Shown: positions 21,920 through 33,745, numbered from the stretch's first letter. The stretch: 64,000 bases of DNA from Haemaphysalis longicornis (GCA_013339765.2 CM023452.1:162501581-162565580); one strand, 5' to 3'. Notes: generated by a model not told the origin, from the sequence alone. Made by a program: numbers and translations.

Positions 21920-23580
21920 TGAGACATAGCGTTACACGTTCAGTATGAATGGTAATTTGTGTGTCCTAAGCAACGGTTCCTGTGGGACTACTTTAGCGTT
22001 GTGTCTTTGCGCGTCCTTTTTCTCCGCGGTGGGGCTGGTGAACGGACGCGTCGCTCCGACGTCTCTGTCTCTTTTGTGAAATTGAAACTGCCGTAGTACT
22101 TCTGTACGTGTCTGTAAGGTGCGTTTTGGTGTCGGTGGCTGTGTTTGAAGTACACCTGACTGGTGGAATAACATCGTTTTCCTGCTGCAGCCGCCGCTGA
22201 AAACGTAAGTCACCATTTCATTTCTCCTTGCGCGGTACGGGAGAGCTCGCGCTCGTTCCCGCCAAAACTTCAGCTGCCGTTTATACTGGCGCTCGTGAGT
22301 GCTGCTTAGCGTTCTTGGTTCTTGTGAAGAATTAAGTGGTCACATACATGTGCTTCCATTTGTGTGACGCCAGTTCTAGCTATCCTTTTTCCGGCTTTGT
22401 GTTTTCCGAACAAGCGGCCGTACACCCACTGCAGGTTCACGACGTTTAGCATGCGTTGAAGCTAGACTCGTGTGCAGTATAACAGTTACGGATGTATTAA
22501 GCAGGCTTCATTAAACTCTAGCTATAAATGAAGCTTTCGTTTCATTATTTTCTTGAGCAACGTAAAGATATTGTCGAGCGTCAAAGTAATTAGACTGCCG
22601 CGGGGATTCTCCGTCGGTTCCGCTCGCATCTGGCGCGTCGGACGAGGCAGGAGTGAGTGAAGGCGACAGCAACGCCGTAACCGTTAACGCAAACTCGCTC
22701 AAATAAGCTACATAATAGGAAAACGGGAATGGTCATGCGACCCACCAGCTCATTTCCCGCAACAGAACCTATGCCGTCACATGGGCTAAGCTCTGCGATT
22801 GGCGGAGGCCGGCAAAAGCAAACGCATGTTAGGCAGGGCTTACAGTTTGCATAGCGAGCTAAATGCCCGTGAAACAACTGCACATTCTTTTTATGACAAA
22901 GACGGTGGAGTAAACGGTTGAATTCCGAACGAACACGCAAGCGTGTGCGCCAATGCGTACGAAACAACCGCCGGCCGAGCTCGACATCTCGCCGTCGCGC
23001 AGACGAATTTCGGGTTCGAGGCGCTCTGACCTTGGAGGAAAAATGCCGTAAACACCGCGCATTGACGCTCGTATCTTTCTGGTCGAAGCAGAGAGCTCGC
23101 GCGAACGGCTTTCCTACACGACACCGGCCAACTGGATAAGCGATACTGCTACTGAGTTGAACTATTATTAACCGTAATAAAAATACGGCACATACGTACC
23201 AGTCTGTATTCGTCCGTGGCGACGGCGCTGACGAGGCAGCGGTGCCGACGGCAGGGCGTTCGTCTGTTGTGGCTATCGCGGAATGGTCGCTTTCCCGTCC
23301 ACCGCGTATCCCACAACTCTGCCGCTCGTGCACTTAGAAGCGTTGAGCGTTCAAGTGGTGTGAGGTTGTTAAATGCAAGCCGGAGCTCCTCGGCGAGAGT
23401 TTTGTTCTCCGGATCAGCGATTCCATGACTAGGGCTGCGGGTGCACTAGGTTTTACTAGCATTTTTAAAATGGCCGCCGTTCTCGGTCGACTCCCGCGTG
23501 TGGGTGCTATATGGAGTCGACATACTAAGTATCTGTTCATGGAACCGGCCCGTGTGACACCATTGTTCACGTCACCAAAT
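21920..23580. other. CpG-rich block, possible promoter or first-exon region
   Basis: CpG dinucleotides are visibly denser here than in the flanks. A 247-codon minus-strand frame (22590-23333) is Arg/Cys-rich with no domain I recognise, and other frames overlap it, as expected of CpG-rich DNA. A good plus-strand donor (AAAAC/GTAAGT) lies at 22206, so a non-coding first exon of a plus-strand gene is conceivable. No acceptor partner is evident in the window. Confidence 0.3.
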
Positions 23581-23589
23581 GTGCAATTT

Positions 23590-24235
23590 TAGCGGGAGAT
23601 TTAAAATTTTGGCTTAAATTGCCTTATTTCTCAGTGAATAAAGCATCATTTGCTTCCGGGAAAGCGCTTGGGGTACTATGAAACACCAATCAGTTAGGTT
23701 TGGCGCGTCGCTTTAATGGTCGCTTTATGTGATTACCCCTACAAAATATAACTCATTTAAAGGTCACAAGGTTTCTATTCAACCGCCAAGTTGCCATAGA
23801 TGTCTTGCAAAAAAAAAAAAAAAAAAAAAACGTGAACGACCATGCGTTCCGAACCCATTGTGTAGTGCGTTGCCTTGTAGTCTCTGGTCCCACGTTGTTA
23901 GAAAACAAAACTTACGCTAATAAAACGTTGACGGCACGACATTTCAGTCGCGATTATTTGTTTATGTGGCTACAGTAGCCACAACAGAATTTCACGGAAC
24001 CGCTGGCGTGTTGCTTTGTCTATTGGGCTTTTTTTATATTGCCTTGCGCGACTTGAATAAGAGTGACGCCCATTTTCGGTGAAATTCCGGACTGTTTTCT
24101 CAAGAACGAGCCAAGTAACTGCTACCGTAAAGCGCACTATCAAAAAATGAATAGTGAAGTACGTATCATGTTTCATAGCGAGTGCTAACAAGCTAGAACT
24201 TTAGGCTGAATATTTTCACACGGACATGCGGTAAG
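23590..24235. other. No recognisable gene; poly(A) run
   Basis: A run of about 21 A at 23809-23830 and short frames only. Confidence 0.4.
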
Positions 24236-24305
24236 GCTAAATGCACGCTGCTTAATAAATACGGCACCTATAGGTGCCGTATTTATTAAGCAGCGTGCAT
24301 TTAGC
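24236..24305. repeat. 70-bp perfect palindrome
   Basis: Two exact 35-bp arms meet without a spacer between 24270 and 24271 (centre CCTA/TAGG). The outer ends read GCTAAATGCACGC and its complement. No mismatch was seen. It could be a young foldback element or a cruciform-prone end-to-end inversion. Confidence 0.9.
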
Positions 24306-24751
24306 ATTATAGCGAGCTTTTTTTTTTTACTTATTACATGCGCTACGATGTAAAGGTGTTTCCAGTGGACAAGTGGCGGATGCAGCAGAGACAAGCCTTC
24401 CAAGCTGGGCTATTCTGCAATAGTGCTGTTCAACAACATATTGTGATCTTGGCAGGTCGGCAAATTACCGGGGATGAGGGTTTTGCTTTCATTTACCTGA
24501 AAGCTTCTGTTTTGTAGGCATCTCAAGCAGTTAAACGAAACATCATCGGTTCGCACTTCATGAGCAGCGCTTTTTAAAATTTTTTCTTGACTATTGTGTT
24601 TGCTTTCGTGTTTGTGTTCGTATTCTTGCCACTGTTAAGCCAGTTTTCTCGGAAATTTGATGTGCATAATAGACCCGGTGTCTTGTGTTTCTCAATTAAT
24701 TTTTGGCAAGTCACGTAATTGCTTCGCAAAGTTGATGCAGTTTGGTTATTG

Positions 24752-24892
24752 TGCCTCGCGGTGCGATTTCTGTTTTATACAAGCCATTGTACAGGAAATT
24801 ATTTAATGAGTGCGCATTAATTATTAATGCGCACTCGTTAAATATTTTCCTCTATAATGGCATGCATAAAGCAGAAATCGGGCCGCGAGGCA
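24752..24892. repeat. 141-bp foldback (imperfect palindrome)
   Basis: Arms of about 70 bp run from TGCCTCGCGG at 24752 to CCGCGAGGCA ending at 24892, with the centre near 24822. The inner 20 bp (GAGTGCGCATTAAT and complement) are exact, and the outer parts carry several mismatches. It is MITE-like. Confidence 0.8.
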
Positions 24893-25970
24893 ACTCATAA
24901 AATAGGCATTGGTCATAAGGGCTGGCCACAAAGCCAAAAATGTGCATGAAAATAGCGTGGGGTCCACCCATAGGCATTATCTGGCAACATACTTTGCCAA
25001 GCGTTGTCCAATATTGGCCTTCCAGAGCTTGGCCAATTGTTGGCCTGTCACCTTTCCCAAGCGCCAGCCAATAATGGCGGCCGAGTTATTGCCAAGCTCG
25101 TACAGATTGGCCACTGATGATTTTCCATGCTTGGTCTTGGCAATTTCTGCTGCTTGGGGAGACAGGGGCTATCACATTCCTACACAATCCGTTCAACTGG
25201 TTCTGTCTTATTTCTGCCGACTACGCAGGTACCACCACATGGGGGCAGAGCCCTTTCTCAAACATCCTACTCCACATTCCAACAGCAGGGTACCACCATT
25301 GGAACTGATGCAAAAGTTCATTTTTTCATGGTATAGACGTTCCCAGCACTACACAGTTCAAATAGTACTTTCTATGCCATTTTTTACATCACTTTATTTC
25401 CCCCTGACTTTTTGCCTGAGTGATAGTTGCCTTGATTGTCTTAAGGGCAGCATCAACAGGTCAGTGGTGGATATTACCAGCGACTTGAGTACTGGTGGAA
25501 AAGGAGCAGGAAAGAAATCAATAAAGGGTCATCGCAGCCAGAGGTAGCGGCAAGGCAGAATCAAAAAAGAAAGACGAGTTGTGGGTTAACTAAATTTAAT
25601 TAAATGACTAGGATATGTGAGGTGGCGCATGCCGTCACCCCGATTCAAAGGGGAAGACTTTAATCATCATCGTAATCACATCTGCCCTTCAGAGGTACGT
25701 GTGCCAGGTGGCGTACCCTACTTTGATGCTGCTCCGCCGGCAACCCCTGCGCGCCATTGTCGCTTGATTTCATTGCCAAGCACTAGTCTACTACGGGAGG
25801 AATAAAACCGGCCACTCTCTCTCCCCTTTCTTCCTAATCATCTTTAACCTGTTTTTTTTCCACGCATGCGTGACAGTTGCGCCAGAGGAGTATTCTGTAT
25901 ATGCACGACTGCCGGATTTTCCTTTCGCCAAGGGATATAAGGTGCTTTTTAAGCTTACTTCATAGTCTTC
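24893..25970. other. No confirmed gene; degenerate GCCAAGC/TTGGCC repeats
   Basis: From about 24975 to 25160 short motifs such as GCCAAGC, TTGGCCAA and AATATTGGCC recur at irregular 30-45 bp spacing, typical of a satellite-like repeat. A 212-codon plus-strand frame (24909-25547) runs through it without domains and I treat it as chance. Near 25790 an AATAAA follows GGGAGG, perhaps an LTR or LINE 3' end, but this is not established. Confidence 0.35.
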
Positions 25971-25974
25971 TGCA

Positions 25975-27645
25975 TGTGCCAGGACTCAGGGGCACTGATT
26001 ATAGACCGTTTACAGCGAGCAGCTAGGCCCACATTAGCCAGGTGGCACCAGTGCCGCACTCGCCACTACTCTTGCTCTCATGCTACAAACTACTAGCCTT
26101 TTCGTTAGCTCAGTTGGTAGAGCGACTGCTCCGGTTAAGCGGTGGTCGCGGGTTAGAACCCTGCACCAGGATGAATTTTTCTTCAACTGCGAAGTTACTG
26201 AGAAAGCTGTACAGCTTTCCTTTGTAGCCGTACCGCTGCACTGAGGTGGGATCTCAAACTTTGCTTTGTACTGACCTTTTCCGGTTTCGGTTTCTTCGTA
26301 TACTCCTATTTGTCCGCTTGAAGTGCGTCATTAGCAAAATGGCTTAGGCACAAAGCAAAGTCATAACTTAATATTGTGGACACAGATGGAGCTCCTGTTG
26401 GTCATCGCGAAATGGAACAGAACGTCTGCGGAAGCACTCCAATGTACGGCAGCATGTGAAGTCTCAGGCACGGCACCACCAAGCGTGATTCAGTCATTCG
26501 CTCCCAACAGTTCAGCTACCCTCTACAGACCCCATGTGCCACACTTATTATCACATGTAGATCAGATGTAGTGTGGGAAGCAGAAAAAAAAGTTATCGAT
26601 TACAAATGCGAGTCGGAACGTATGCTCAGTCTGCGCCCTCAGTGAGCATCACACCACTGTGAAGGGCACTCTCAAGGACACCAGTATCTGAAATCTTGAG
26701 CGATACATTTCGCTGCGCAAGTCATTAACTACTAATACAAATGGTACATAATACTAATACTAATTAATACTAACGGTACATTTTCAGCATAGTCTGATGC
26801 AGGGCCATCACTGAGGCTGCATGAAATGGAAGTTTGCTGCTACAACTCTCTGTAATTAAATCTAATGTAGTGTTCCGATAGGCGGCAACATGGTTCTTGC
26901 ATTCAAGCCATTACATCATACATGAATAAAAAAAACTTCCCGCAGCAAAAATCTGACCAAAATTAAGCCAGCCATCCCAAGGACGTCCCACCGGCCAACA
27001 TGGGCGCACCCAGAGTGCTATGCTGTAAACCGTGTATAGCACAGTTCACTGCAGTTATAGACCTTCTACAGCGAGGAAATACGCTTGCCTTAACGAGATG
27101 GCGGTAGCGCTGCACTCTCCACAACTGGCCTTAGCGCACGCGAGTTTCGGTTTCTGCCGTAGACTGCCATTGTCCGCATCGAAGTGTGTCGGTAGCAAAA
27201 TGCGGACGGCTCGAACAGACATACAATTTGATATTGTGTACACAGGCCACCGTGAAGCAGAACAGAACGCCCGCATAAGCGCTGCAGTGCACGGAAGCAT
27301 GTGAACACTCCAGTGCTCTGCCAGCACTAAAGTTGATCCATCATTTGCTCCAGACAGTTCCTCCCATGAGCCCAGTGTTGCGGGTTAATTACAAGGTAAA
27401 TCTCATGAAGTGTGAAAAGCAGAGAACACTGTTGCACTTATTGGTTGCAACTGTGGCTTGGACTCTACGTTCTCAGTTTCGGGCCTCTGTGATCGTCACA
27501 AATTTTTCGAAACCCACACTTGCCGACACCAATATGTGTGGCACCTTAAGCGAGAAATTTTATTGCACGGGCCTTGTTTGCATTGGAGGGGATTTGCCGT
27601 AATAGTTTCAGCATAGACCGATGCAGGGTTATAACTGAAGGGCTG
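25975..27645. repeat. Two diverged direct copies of a ~0.8-kb segment
   Basis: Copy 1 (about 25975-26830) and copy 2 (about 27045-27645) share, in order, a TTATAGACC-TACAGCGAG block, TTTCGGTTTC, GTCCGC-TCGAAGTG, AGCAAAATG, ATATTGTG-ACACAG, GAACAGAACG, GGAAGCATGTGAA, GTGAAAAGCAGA-like and CAGCATAG-CGATGCAGGG blocks. Divergence is substantial, so the duplication is old. Copy 1 also contains a SINE (26098-26215) that is absent from copy 2. No coding potential is evident. Confidence 0.65.
26098..26215 (+). repeat. tRNA-derived SINE
   Basis: An exact Pol III A box TAGCTCAGTTGG at 26106-26117 and a one-mismatch B box GGTTAGAACC at 26151-26160 sit in a tRNA-like frame that can form the D, anticodon and T arms. 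The tRNA-unrelated tail begins AGGATGAATTTTTCTTCAAC. The anticodon loop reads CCGGTTA, lacking the invariant U33, and the T loop is altered, so this is a SINE and not a functional tRNA gene. Confidence 0.8.
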
Positions 27646-27884
27646 CCACAAAATTAAAGGGGCCCCAAGATGGGGTTTTGGGGGGGTCGACGGTATCACA
27701 CTGCAACGGCTATTTATTTAACTAATCTGTGACGTAGTAGTTCAACCTTGATTAAAGCAATTTTTTACGAGCGTACAAACACCACAAAGCTACAAAAGAC
27801 AACTTTCGTATGTGTCTTATACTTTTGGTAGTATACCAGGGTGTAAAGCAATTGCACACAGCTCGTTGCTCCCGTTTATGGCGG

Positions 27885-28144
27885 AAGAATATAGAGGGCG
27901 CAGGAGCAACTATTACGCACACTGTGAGCGCTCCGTTTGTGGCACACAAGCTTCATTCGTTTTACTTCTGTTTTCTCACCAGCTGTGCCCGAAACGAATT
28001 GTGCCCTCTTCCGAGAGAATATAGAGGGCGCAGGAGCAACTATTACGCACACTGTGAGCGCTCCGTTTGTGGTACACAAGCTTCATTCGTTTTACTTCTG
28101 TTTTGTCACCAGCTGTACCCGAAACAAATTGTGCCCTCTTCCGA
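27885..28144 (+). repeat. 130-bp tandem duplication, two copies
   Basis: AATATAGAGGGCGCAGG at 27888 recurs at 28018. The whole 130-bp unit is repeated head to tail with only a few differences (for example CTCACC against GTCACC), so the duplication is recent. The unit length is not a multiple of three and no domain is visible. Confidence 0.85.
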
Positions 28145-28500
28145 GATTGAAAGTTTCGAGTAGCCTTGGCGTTGTTTGCTATGAGGAAACGAACTTGTGC
28201 AGCCCACGGTTGTATGCGAAAACAGCTCCTGCCGAGGAGTTTCACTTCACTGTTTCCCCATCAAGTCATTATCCTAAAAAAATTGGTTGTATGTGCTCAG
28301 CTTCCTAAGCGAACCGTGTTGCCTAGAATCCTCTGCACACTTTACCATTTACCGTGCCGGAAACAAGAGTTTCCGTTTACAAGAGTTCCCAGCGGGAAGC
28401 GAAACAGGCCTTTATCATTGAGTGTTTGTTTCCTTGAGAGAGGGAGCAAGGTACATCCAAAGGACAAGTGCAAATTGCTGGATGCCTCATAGACTCTTTG
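28145..28500. other. No confirmed gene; possible THAP-like remnant
   Basis: A 108-codon plus-strand frame (28166-28492) includes TCAAHGC, spaced like the first Cys pair of a THAP zinc finger (C-X4-C). An AG acceptor followed by codons for L-P-K is at about 28310. The later Trp and Cys/His of a THAP domain are not evident. Confidence 0.25.
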
Positions 28501-28503
28501 AAC

Positions 28504-28509
28504 TTTATT
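28504..28509 (-). terminator. Poly(A) signal AATAAA of the LRR gene
   Basis: On the minus strand AATAAA lies 46 nt beyond the stop codon of the terminal LRR-gene exon, a normal distance for a short 3' UTR. Confidence 0.6.
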
Positions 28510-28554
28510 GGTCTAGCTCCATATCACTCCATCCACTAAGCACCTAGACTGCTG

Positions 28555-28852
28555 TCACGGCACTTCTGCAGTTAACTCCTTGACGTCCCACAGCTTCAAG
28601 TAGCGCCTGACTTCCTTCCAGCAGTCCTCGTTCAGGGCGTTCAGTTGAGTGCGGCCATCCTCGCGCTCGTGGCACAACACTTGTTCTCTCACGACCCCGG
28701 CGAGCCGCATGAACTCATGCAGTCCCTCCATGCTCCGCAGTCCGCCCCGAACCATGGAAGCTGCCTCTGCTTCGTCCACCTCCTCGAGCCTGGCCACCTC
28801 TTCCACCAGCTCCGCGTGGCTGTGCATTCGCTCTAGGGCCAGACCACAGCGC
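28555..28852 (-). CDS. LRR-family protein, terminal exon (exon 2)
   Basis: Encodes 98 residues to a TGA. Its acceptor (polypyrimidine tract, then TTTGACACAG) is at 28853. The exon begins with one nucleotide that completes an Arg codon split by the donor of the 2-kb exon at 35154-37174, and the joined frame reads ...RHD-R-RCGLALERM. The sequence is acidic and helical: ELVEEVARLEEVDEAEAA, then GLHEFMRLAGVV, HEREDGRTQLNALNEDCW and a final WDVKELTAEVP. From memory, this arrangement is the standard C-terminus of an expanded tick LRR family. Without the exon the upstream frame would read into the intron and end after 11 unrelated residues. The match in phase, strand and content supports one gene. 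Confidence 0.75.
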
Positions 28853-30319
28853 CTGTGTCAAAGGCAGAGCAAAGGGGTGAGGGTGCGGTCAGGGCCAAGC
28901 AAAAGATGCAAGACCAGACACAGCAGTGATGCACTGAGCACTTCAGGTGGCCAGCTTCAGAGTATTTATACCCCCGGTCACACAGCAAATATAATGTCAT
29001 TTTATTGAAATGACATCAGAAATAAATAGCATTCGGTTTGGCCACGGAGATCTACAAAGGGGAAGGGGGAGGAGGAAAAAAACTTTTATAGACTCTTCGT
29101 GAAAAGGCAGGCCACACTGAACATTCAGCGGTAGCAACACTGGTAAAGGATAAACGAAGCATGATAAAGGAAGCATCGCGTAGGAACGCTGTTGCGGTTC
29201 CACGTTTTGGTCCGCCACTTCACTAGTCTGCAGCCTCATAAAGCGATATTTTTAGTTCTTTTGTACACGCTGCTAGTGCTATTGTAGCATTATAAGGAAC
29301 GATGCCCAGGCACTGCTGCGTAGCTGCGCAGTGATGTTGAGCGAAACGTACTACGTACGACGCGCACTTAGCGTCTCCCGTTTTAATTTGCGAATCTCCA
29401 GGGCAATGCGTCTTTCTTGTACACTATCTCGAGAACTGCGCTAGCCTTGCCGGTCGCGACAGCAACCGTTATTAACGCTAAACATTTAGACAGCAGTGTT
29501 GTTTCGGCGCAGGTGAATTCCAGCCTGCGTTCATGCTTCACTTTGCCCGTGCTGATGAATGGTTAGATATCTATGAACCGGAAACACACTCGTCTTCCCT
29601 TTTTTTTTTCTGAGAACTGTTTTGTGGTACAGTTTCACGTGCGGATCATGACTGCTGAAGTTTTAATGCATACATTCAGTACATTCAGGCAGGAGAGTTG
29701 TGTCGGTGCAGCCAAAAATTCGAGCCTGCAGGAGTTTCACTGAGCCTGTTTTGACATTTCAACGGGAGTAGATCGAGAATACCGTCTAGGACTTTATTTT
29801 TTGCCTTTACATTACGCGAATTTTGTTCTCTCGTGGTGTTAACGGCGCATACCGTGCAGCAACCACGCCGTACTCGAACTGAATTAGAATCCTGCTTTTC
29901 TATAAATCTCGATGCAAGTATGAACCCCCTGATGCAATGCACGAATTGTACTGCTTATGTCATACAGGTGGAGGCTACATCACCAAGGTGATGTTAGCCT
30001 TACTGCACTCCTTGATTTGTGCACAGTTCACTAGTACGTCGTTCAGCTGCATCACTCGAGCAGTTTTCTCCCAAAAGCTGTCAGAAAATCAAACATACAA
30101 TCGGAATAAATTTGAATAGTCATTTTACAGGCAAATTTTATATCTACAATTAAAATGAAAAACTACATATGTCCCTCAATTTTCATCATGATCACTGCAA
30201 AAATGAGCTTTTTTGGTTTAAGACCAGCGTGCCCTCTCAAGAGTTAAGGTGCACTGCGAAATGCGCGAGACTTGTGCATGCATGTTGATGAGATCAAACT
30301 CACAAATTTTTCCTTGCAA

Positions 30320-31600
30320 GCACGGTACTCATGAGTACAGCACTCATGAGTACCGGGAATTGAACTGGGTACTCATGAGCGGAGTATTCACGAGTACAGC
30401 CGAATTCTGCAATAATAAAACCACCGCGAAAGCCTAAAAATTTGCAATTGCAGGAATTTCGTTGCCGCAACAATGAAAGATAAAAAACAAGAAAATCGCC
30501 CGCTAACCAAAAATTTATTTCCGAAAGTCGGTGATATCCCTTTGTGAGCCTCACCTTGCAGCTACTTCACAGCTCAGATTTTACACTACAAGAAGCGATT
30601 CATTGCTAGTCGTCGTGCGTGCCTAAGATTGACCGAATCATGTCAAATGCAATCAAAGCATCCCGCAAATTGCCTTCGCTGCATGTTTTTCCAATACTGT
30701 TCACAAAACCAAGCAAGCACTGCTTTGTTGATGTCCGGAAACGCCACTCCTGTCACTCTTATTTCGCGCGTGTGCGCCATTAAAGAGTGGTGTCCTTGCT
30801 CTTCAAAATGATAGAGCGAGCTGAAGGTGGTTCCAAACTCGTTGGTGCTATCTTCCCTTCCTCCACTTGGGCTACTGATTTGGGCAATGACGGCTGCCTT
30901 ATCTTGTAGCGTTAAAAGTTGCGCTTTTGGCTGGAGGAGGCATATTAAAAGCAAACGTGCCGATCGCCATACACCCAACGAAGGCACATGCTCTGCTCAG
31001 CAGTAGCCGGCTAGCGTAGCCCAAGTCATCATGTGTCGCCTCCTCGAGGTGTAGCTGTGAGATTGCCTCCATGGCTGTCTGCTGCACGATCTTTTTTGAA
31101 AAAACAAACATGGTTGCGGCCACGCAAGCGCACTGTGGCAGTTTACCCACTTTTAGTCCAAAAGAACTGCATTTGAGCACTTTTGGGAAAATTTGGGTAG
31201 ATAAAAGACTGACTGGACTTGCAGCAAATTTATTTATTGCGAGATCGCTTTCCAAAAACATTCCGTTGCCGCGAGATATGAAAAACATGGGTGTCTATGA
31301 ACGGGGATCTGAAAATATTTCGTTGCTGCGGGAATCTCGTGCTCACGGGTTTTCGCTATTGCGGAGTTTGACTACTACTTGCGAATGCATGCAATTGTGA
31401 GTACAGTACTCACGAGTACAGTACTCGCGAGTACTACTCGCAAGTGCAGGTACTCGGTAGTAGAGTACTTCCGGGTACTGTACTCATAATGTACTAACTT
31501 GTCATTGTACTCACCTTTTCTGTCTGAGTCATCGTATCGCATCATCGTACTCACTCACTCACAAGTTTGATAAATGAGTGCACTTACGAGTACGCCGTCC
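30320..31600. repeat. GAGTAC/GTACTC-rich repeat blocks
   Basis: Two blocks, 30323-30400 and 31395-31600, are built from short palindromic units such as GTACTCATGAGTAC and CAGTACTCACGAGTAC. They flank about 1 kb of ordinary sequence. Paired subterminal repeat clusters of this sort suggest the two ends of one non-autonomous DNA transposon of about 1.3 kb. I did not find a matching target-site duplication. Confidence 0.5.
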
Positions 31601-31863
31601 TACGCTGAGAGTTTCCCCTTTGATCATATCACTTGAATGTTAATGTGCGGTTATCACACTCAACATTTTTAGGGTTGGCTCATAGTGTCATGTCACTCCT
31701 GCCTGTAGTAAATCACTGTAGCACAAAATTTGAGTTTTTCAATATTTGTTGCACTTTTTCGGTAACGAAAAAGCCTTTCGGGGCTAGAATGGAACTGGGT
31801 GAATTAACAAAGACAATTCTTCCAAATGTAACAAAGCTGTACTTTGTCGTCACGGCCGCTTAA

Positions 31864-32564
31864 GGGGGGACACTGGTCTTGAGGACCGAAAATTTGCCAA
31901 AAAATCAATTTCCTGTATTAATTTTATTAGCAGTCTACAGGTCCCAAAGAATGCACCTGCAAAATATCATAGCTGTATCATAAGTATTCACAAAGCTGTC
32001 GCCCTTTGAAGTCGCCTAAATGACCATTTTTGCCTATGTTTGCAAACTTCGTACCCCGTTTTCTCAGAACCAATTTTTTCCCCACATGGTCAGCTGTCGG
32101 GTACAATATCTTGGGATGTACTGGTTCGATTTACATAATTTTTGCTGCATTCGAAAGCTTATGAACTGAACAGTGCAATAAAGCCACAAAATTACAGAAT
32201 TTCTTTTCGCTGGCACAAGATTTTATGCAGTTAGTTGTACAAAAACATTGTAAATTGATGACCTGACATTTATGAATTTTACAGCATTTGCAGAAACCAT
32301 GCTAAAATTATTGCAGTGGTATAGTTGCACTCCCTGGTCCTTCTAGAGCACAAAGGGATAAAAGCTATTTGATTATTTCATAGGTACATAATGAAAAATT
32401 CGCCCGAAACGGAGTGACATAGCATGTTGCACAACTCTAAACTTACACCCAATAGATGAAAACTGACTGCATATTTGTGCTCAGGATTTTGAAATACACT
32501 CAATGTGTAAATCTGACGCACATAGGTTAAAAAATAACAAAAATGTCCTCAAGACCAGTGTCCC
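31864..32564. mobile_element. TTAA MITE, family C
   Basis: TIRs: GGGACACTGGTCTTGAGGAC at the left and its exact complement at the right (GTCCTCAAGACCAGTGTCCC, ending at 32564). A TTAA precedes the left end (31860-31863). At the right the element runs directly into family B copy 1 with no TTAA between them. The inside is AT-rich and non-coding. TTAA targeting suggests piggyBac-type mobilisation. Confidence 0.8.
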
Positions 32565-33254
32565 AGGCCAACTGCACTCAAAATTTCGACCGCGCGAAAT
32601 CACTGTTCCTGCATTGTATGACTAAAAATACCGCGATGTACGAAGTATGACGCCTAAAATGTGCGTAATTATGCCGCACGCGACCAGCAAAAATCGACGA
32701 TTTTGAAAACGAAACTGGGCAAAACGCGGCCATTACGGGCAGGCGGAAGTGACGTATCAGCCGTCGGCGCGAGCGGCCGGACGGCCTGCCTGGCCGTCCG
32801 GGTCTGACGGCGCACCGGCCGGCGCGCGGAGAAGCGAGCGCTTGTCCCGCAAGCACAACACCATTCGTGCGCTCCGACAGCAGCACACCGCGTAGGCATG
32901 ATGTCGCGACGACACTCGAAGAGGAGAGAACCACACGGCTATGGTGGCTAGACCATAACACGGCTAACGAAGCCTCTTCCGAGCCATGAAGGCCGGGCGT
33001 ACCGGCGCGAAATATCAGTTTGCTGGATTCTCCCGTGGCGAGGCAGGCTGATCGGCCTGGACGGCTGGCATGTCACTTCCGCTAAATGGCTGTTTGCGCG
33101 ACACGCCGGCAGGTGCTTTGTCGTCTGCAAGGGCGCTGAAACTGAATAACCACGCATTGCACAGAGCTACCGGTTGCGTCGCAGTAGTTCTCATGGTACC
33201 TACTACACATTTCGAAGGCATTTAGTCAGGGTGAAATTTGAGTGAAGTTGGCCT
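32565..33254. mobile_element. TTAA MITE, family B, copy 1
   Basis: The left end AGGCCAACTGCACTCAAA and the right end (complement of AGGCCAACTTCACTCAAA, then TTAA at 33255-33258) are TIRs. Copy 2 at 54552-55253 is the same sequence in inverse orientation. The centre is GC-rich and opens frames on both strands that match nothing known. Confidence 0.85.
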
Positions 33255-33745
33255 TTAAGTGCAAACTCGGATCGCAACCGCTGCTGTTCCTAAGAGTTCT
33301 TCACGCTGACCCCGAAAACTCACAGGCTGTCTCGTGCCTGGAGCTCGTGACGTGCCCGGCGTGCGGTCTTGTGTTCATCTGGAGGCGGAACCCTAGCTTC
33401 CACATGCTGTTCCATCATCGAGCCGTTACCCATGTGCACGATCTCCCATGCCTGCCCACTGTCCTGTGCCTGGGCCAGATGTGGCGCAGACCTGTTCATT
33501 GAGTCAGCCACGCCGTGATCTCTCAAGCGACCCCGCATACGTTCCAGTGGCGAGGCCCTGTGGGACTGTGGACCGAAGAGGTTAAAAAAAATTGCTGGAG
33601 TGGAAGGGGCACCCGTAAAGTGAAGTCGCCGCGATGCCATCTTGCTAGGGGAGAAGACGCGTAGTTGTTGCAGCACACGCTCCTTGCGTGCACAAAAAAG
33701 TGTTGTTGATTCGTGTGCGCGCCATGTAACGAGATCAAAACAAGT

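Noticed and set aside
22590..23333. 247-codon minus-strand ORF
   Set aside because: Lies in CpG-rich DNA where stops are rare, overlaps other open frames on both strands, is Arg-rich and has no domain or splice support.
24909..25547. 212-codon plus-strand ORF
   Set aside because: Runs through a short-motif repeat (GCCAAGC/TTGGCC) and contains no recognisable domain.
26100..26171. Functional tRNA gene
   Set aside because: Lacks U33 in the anticodon loop, has an altered T loop and continues into a SINE body.
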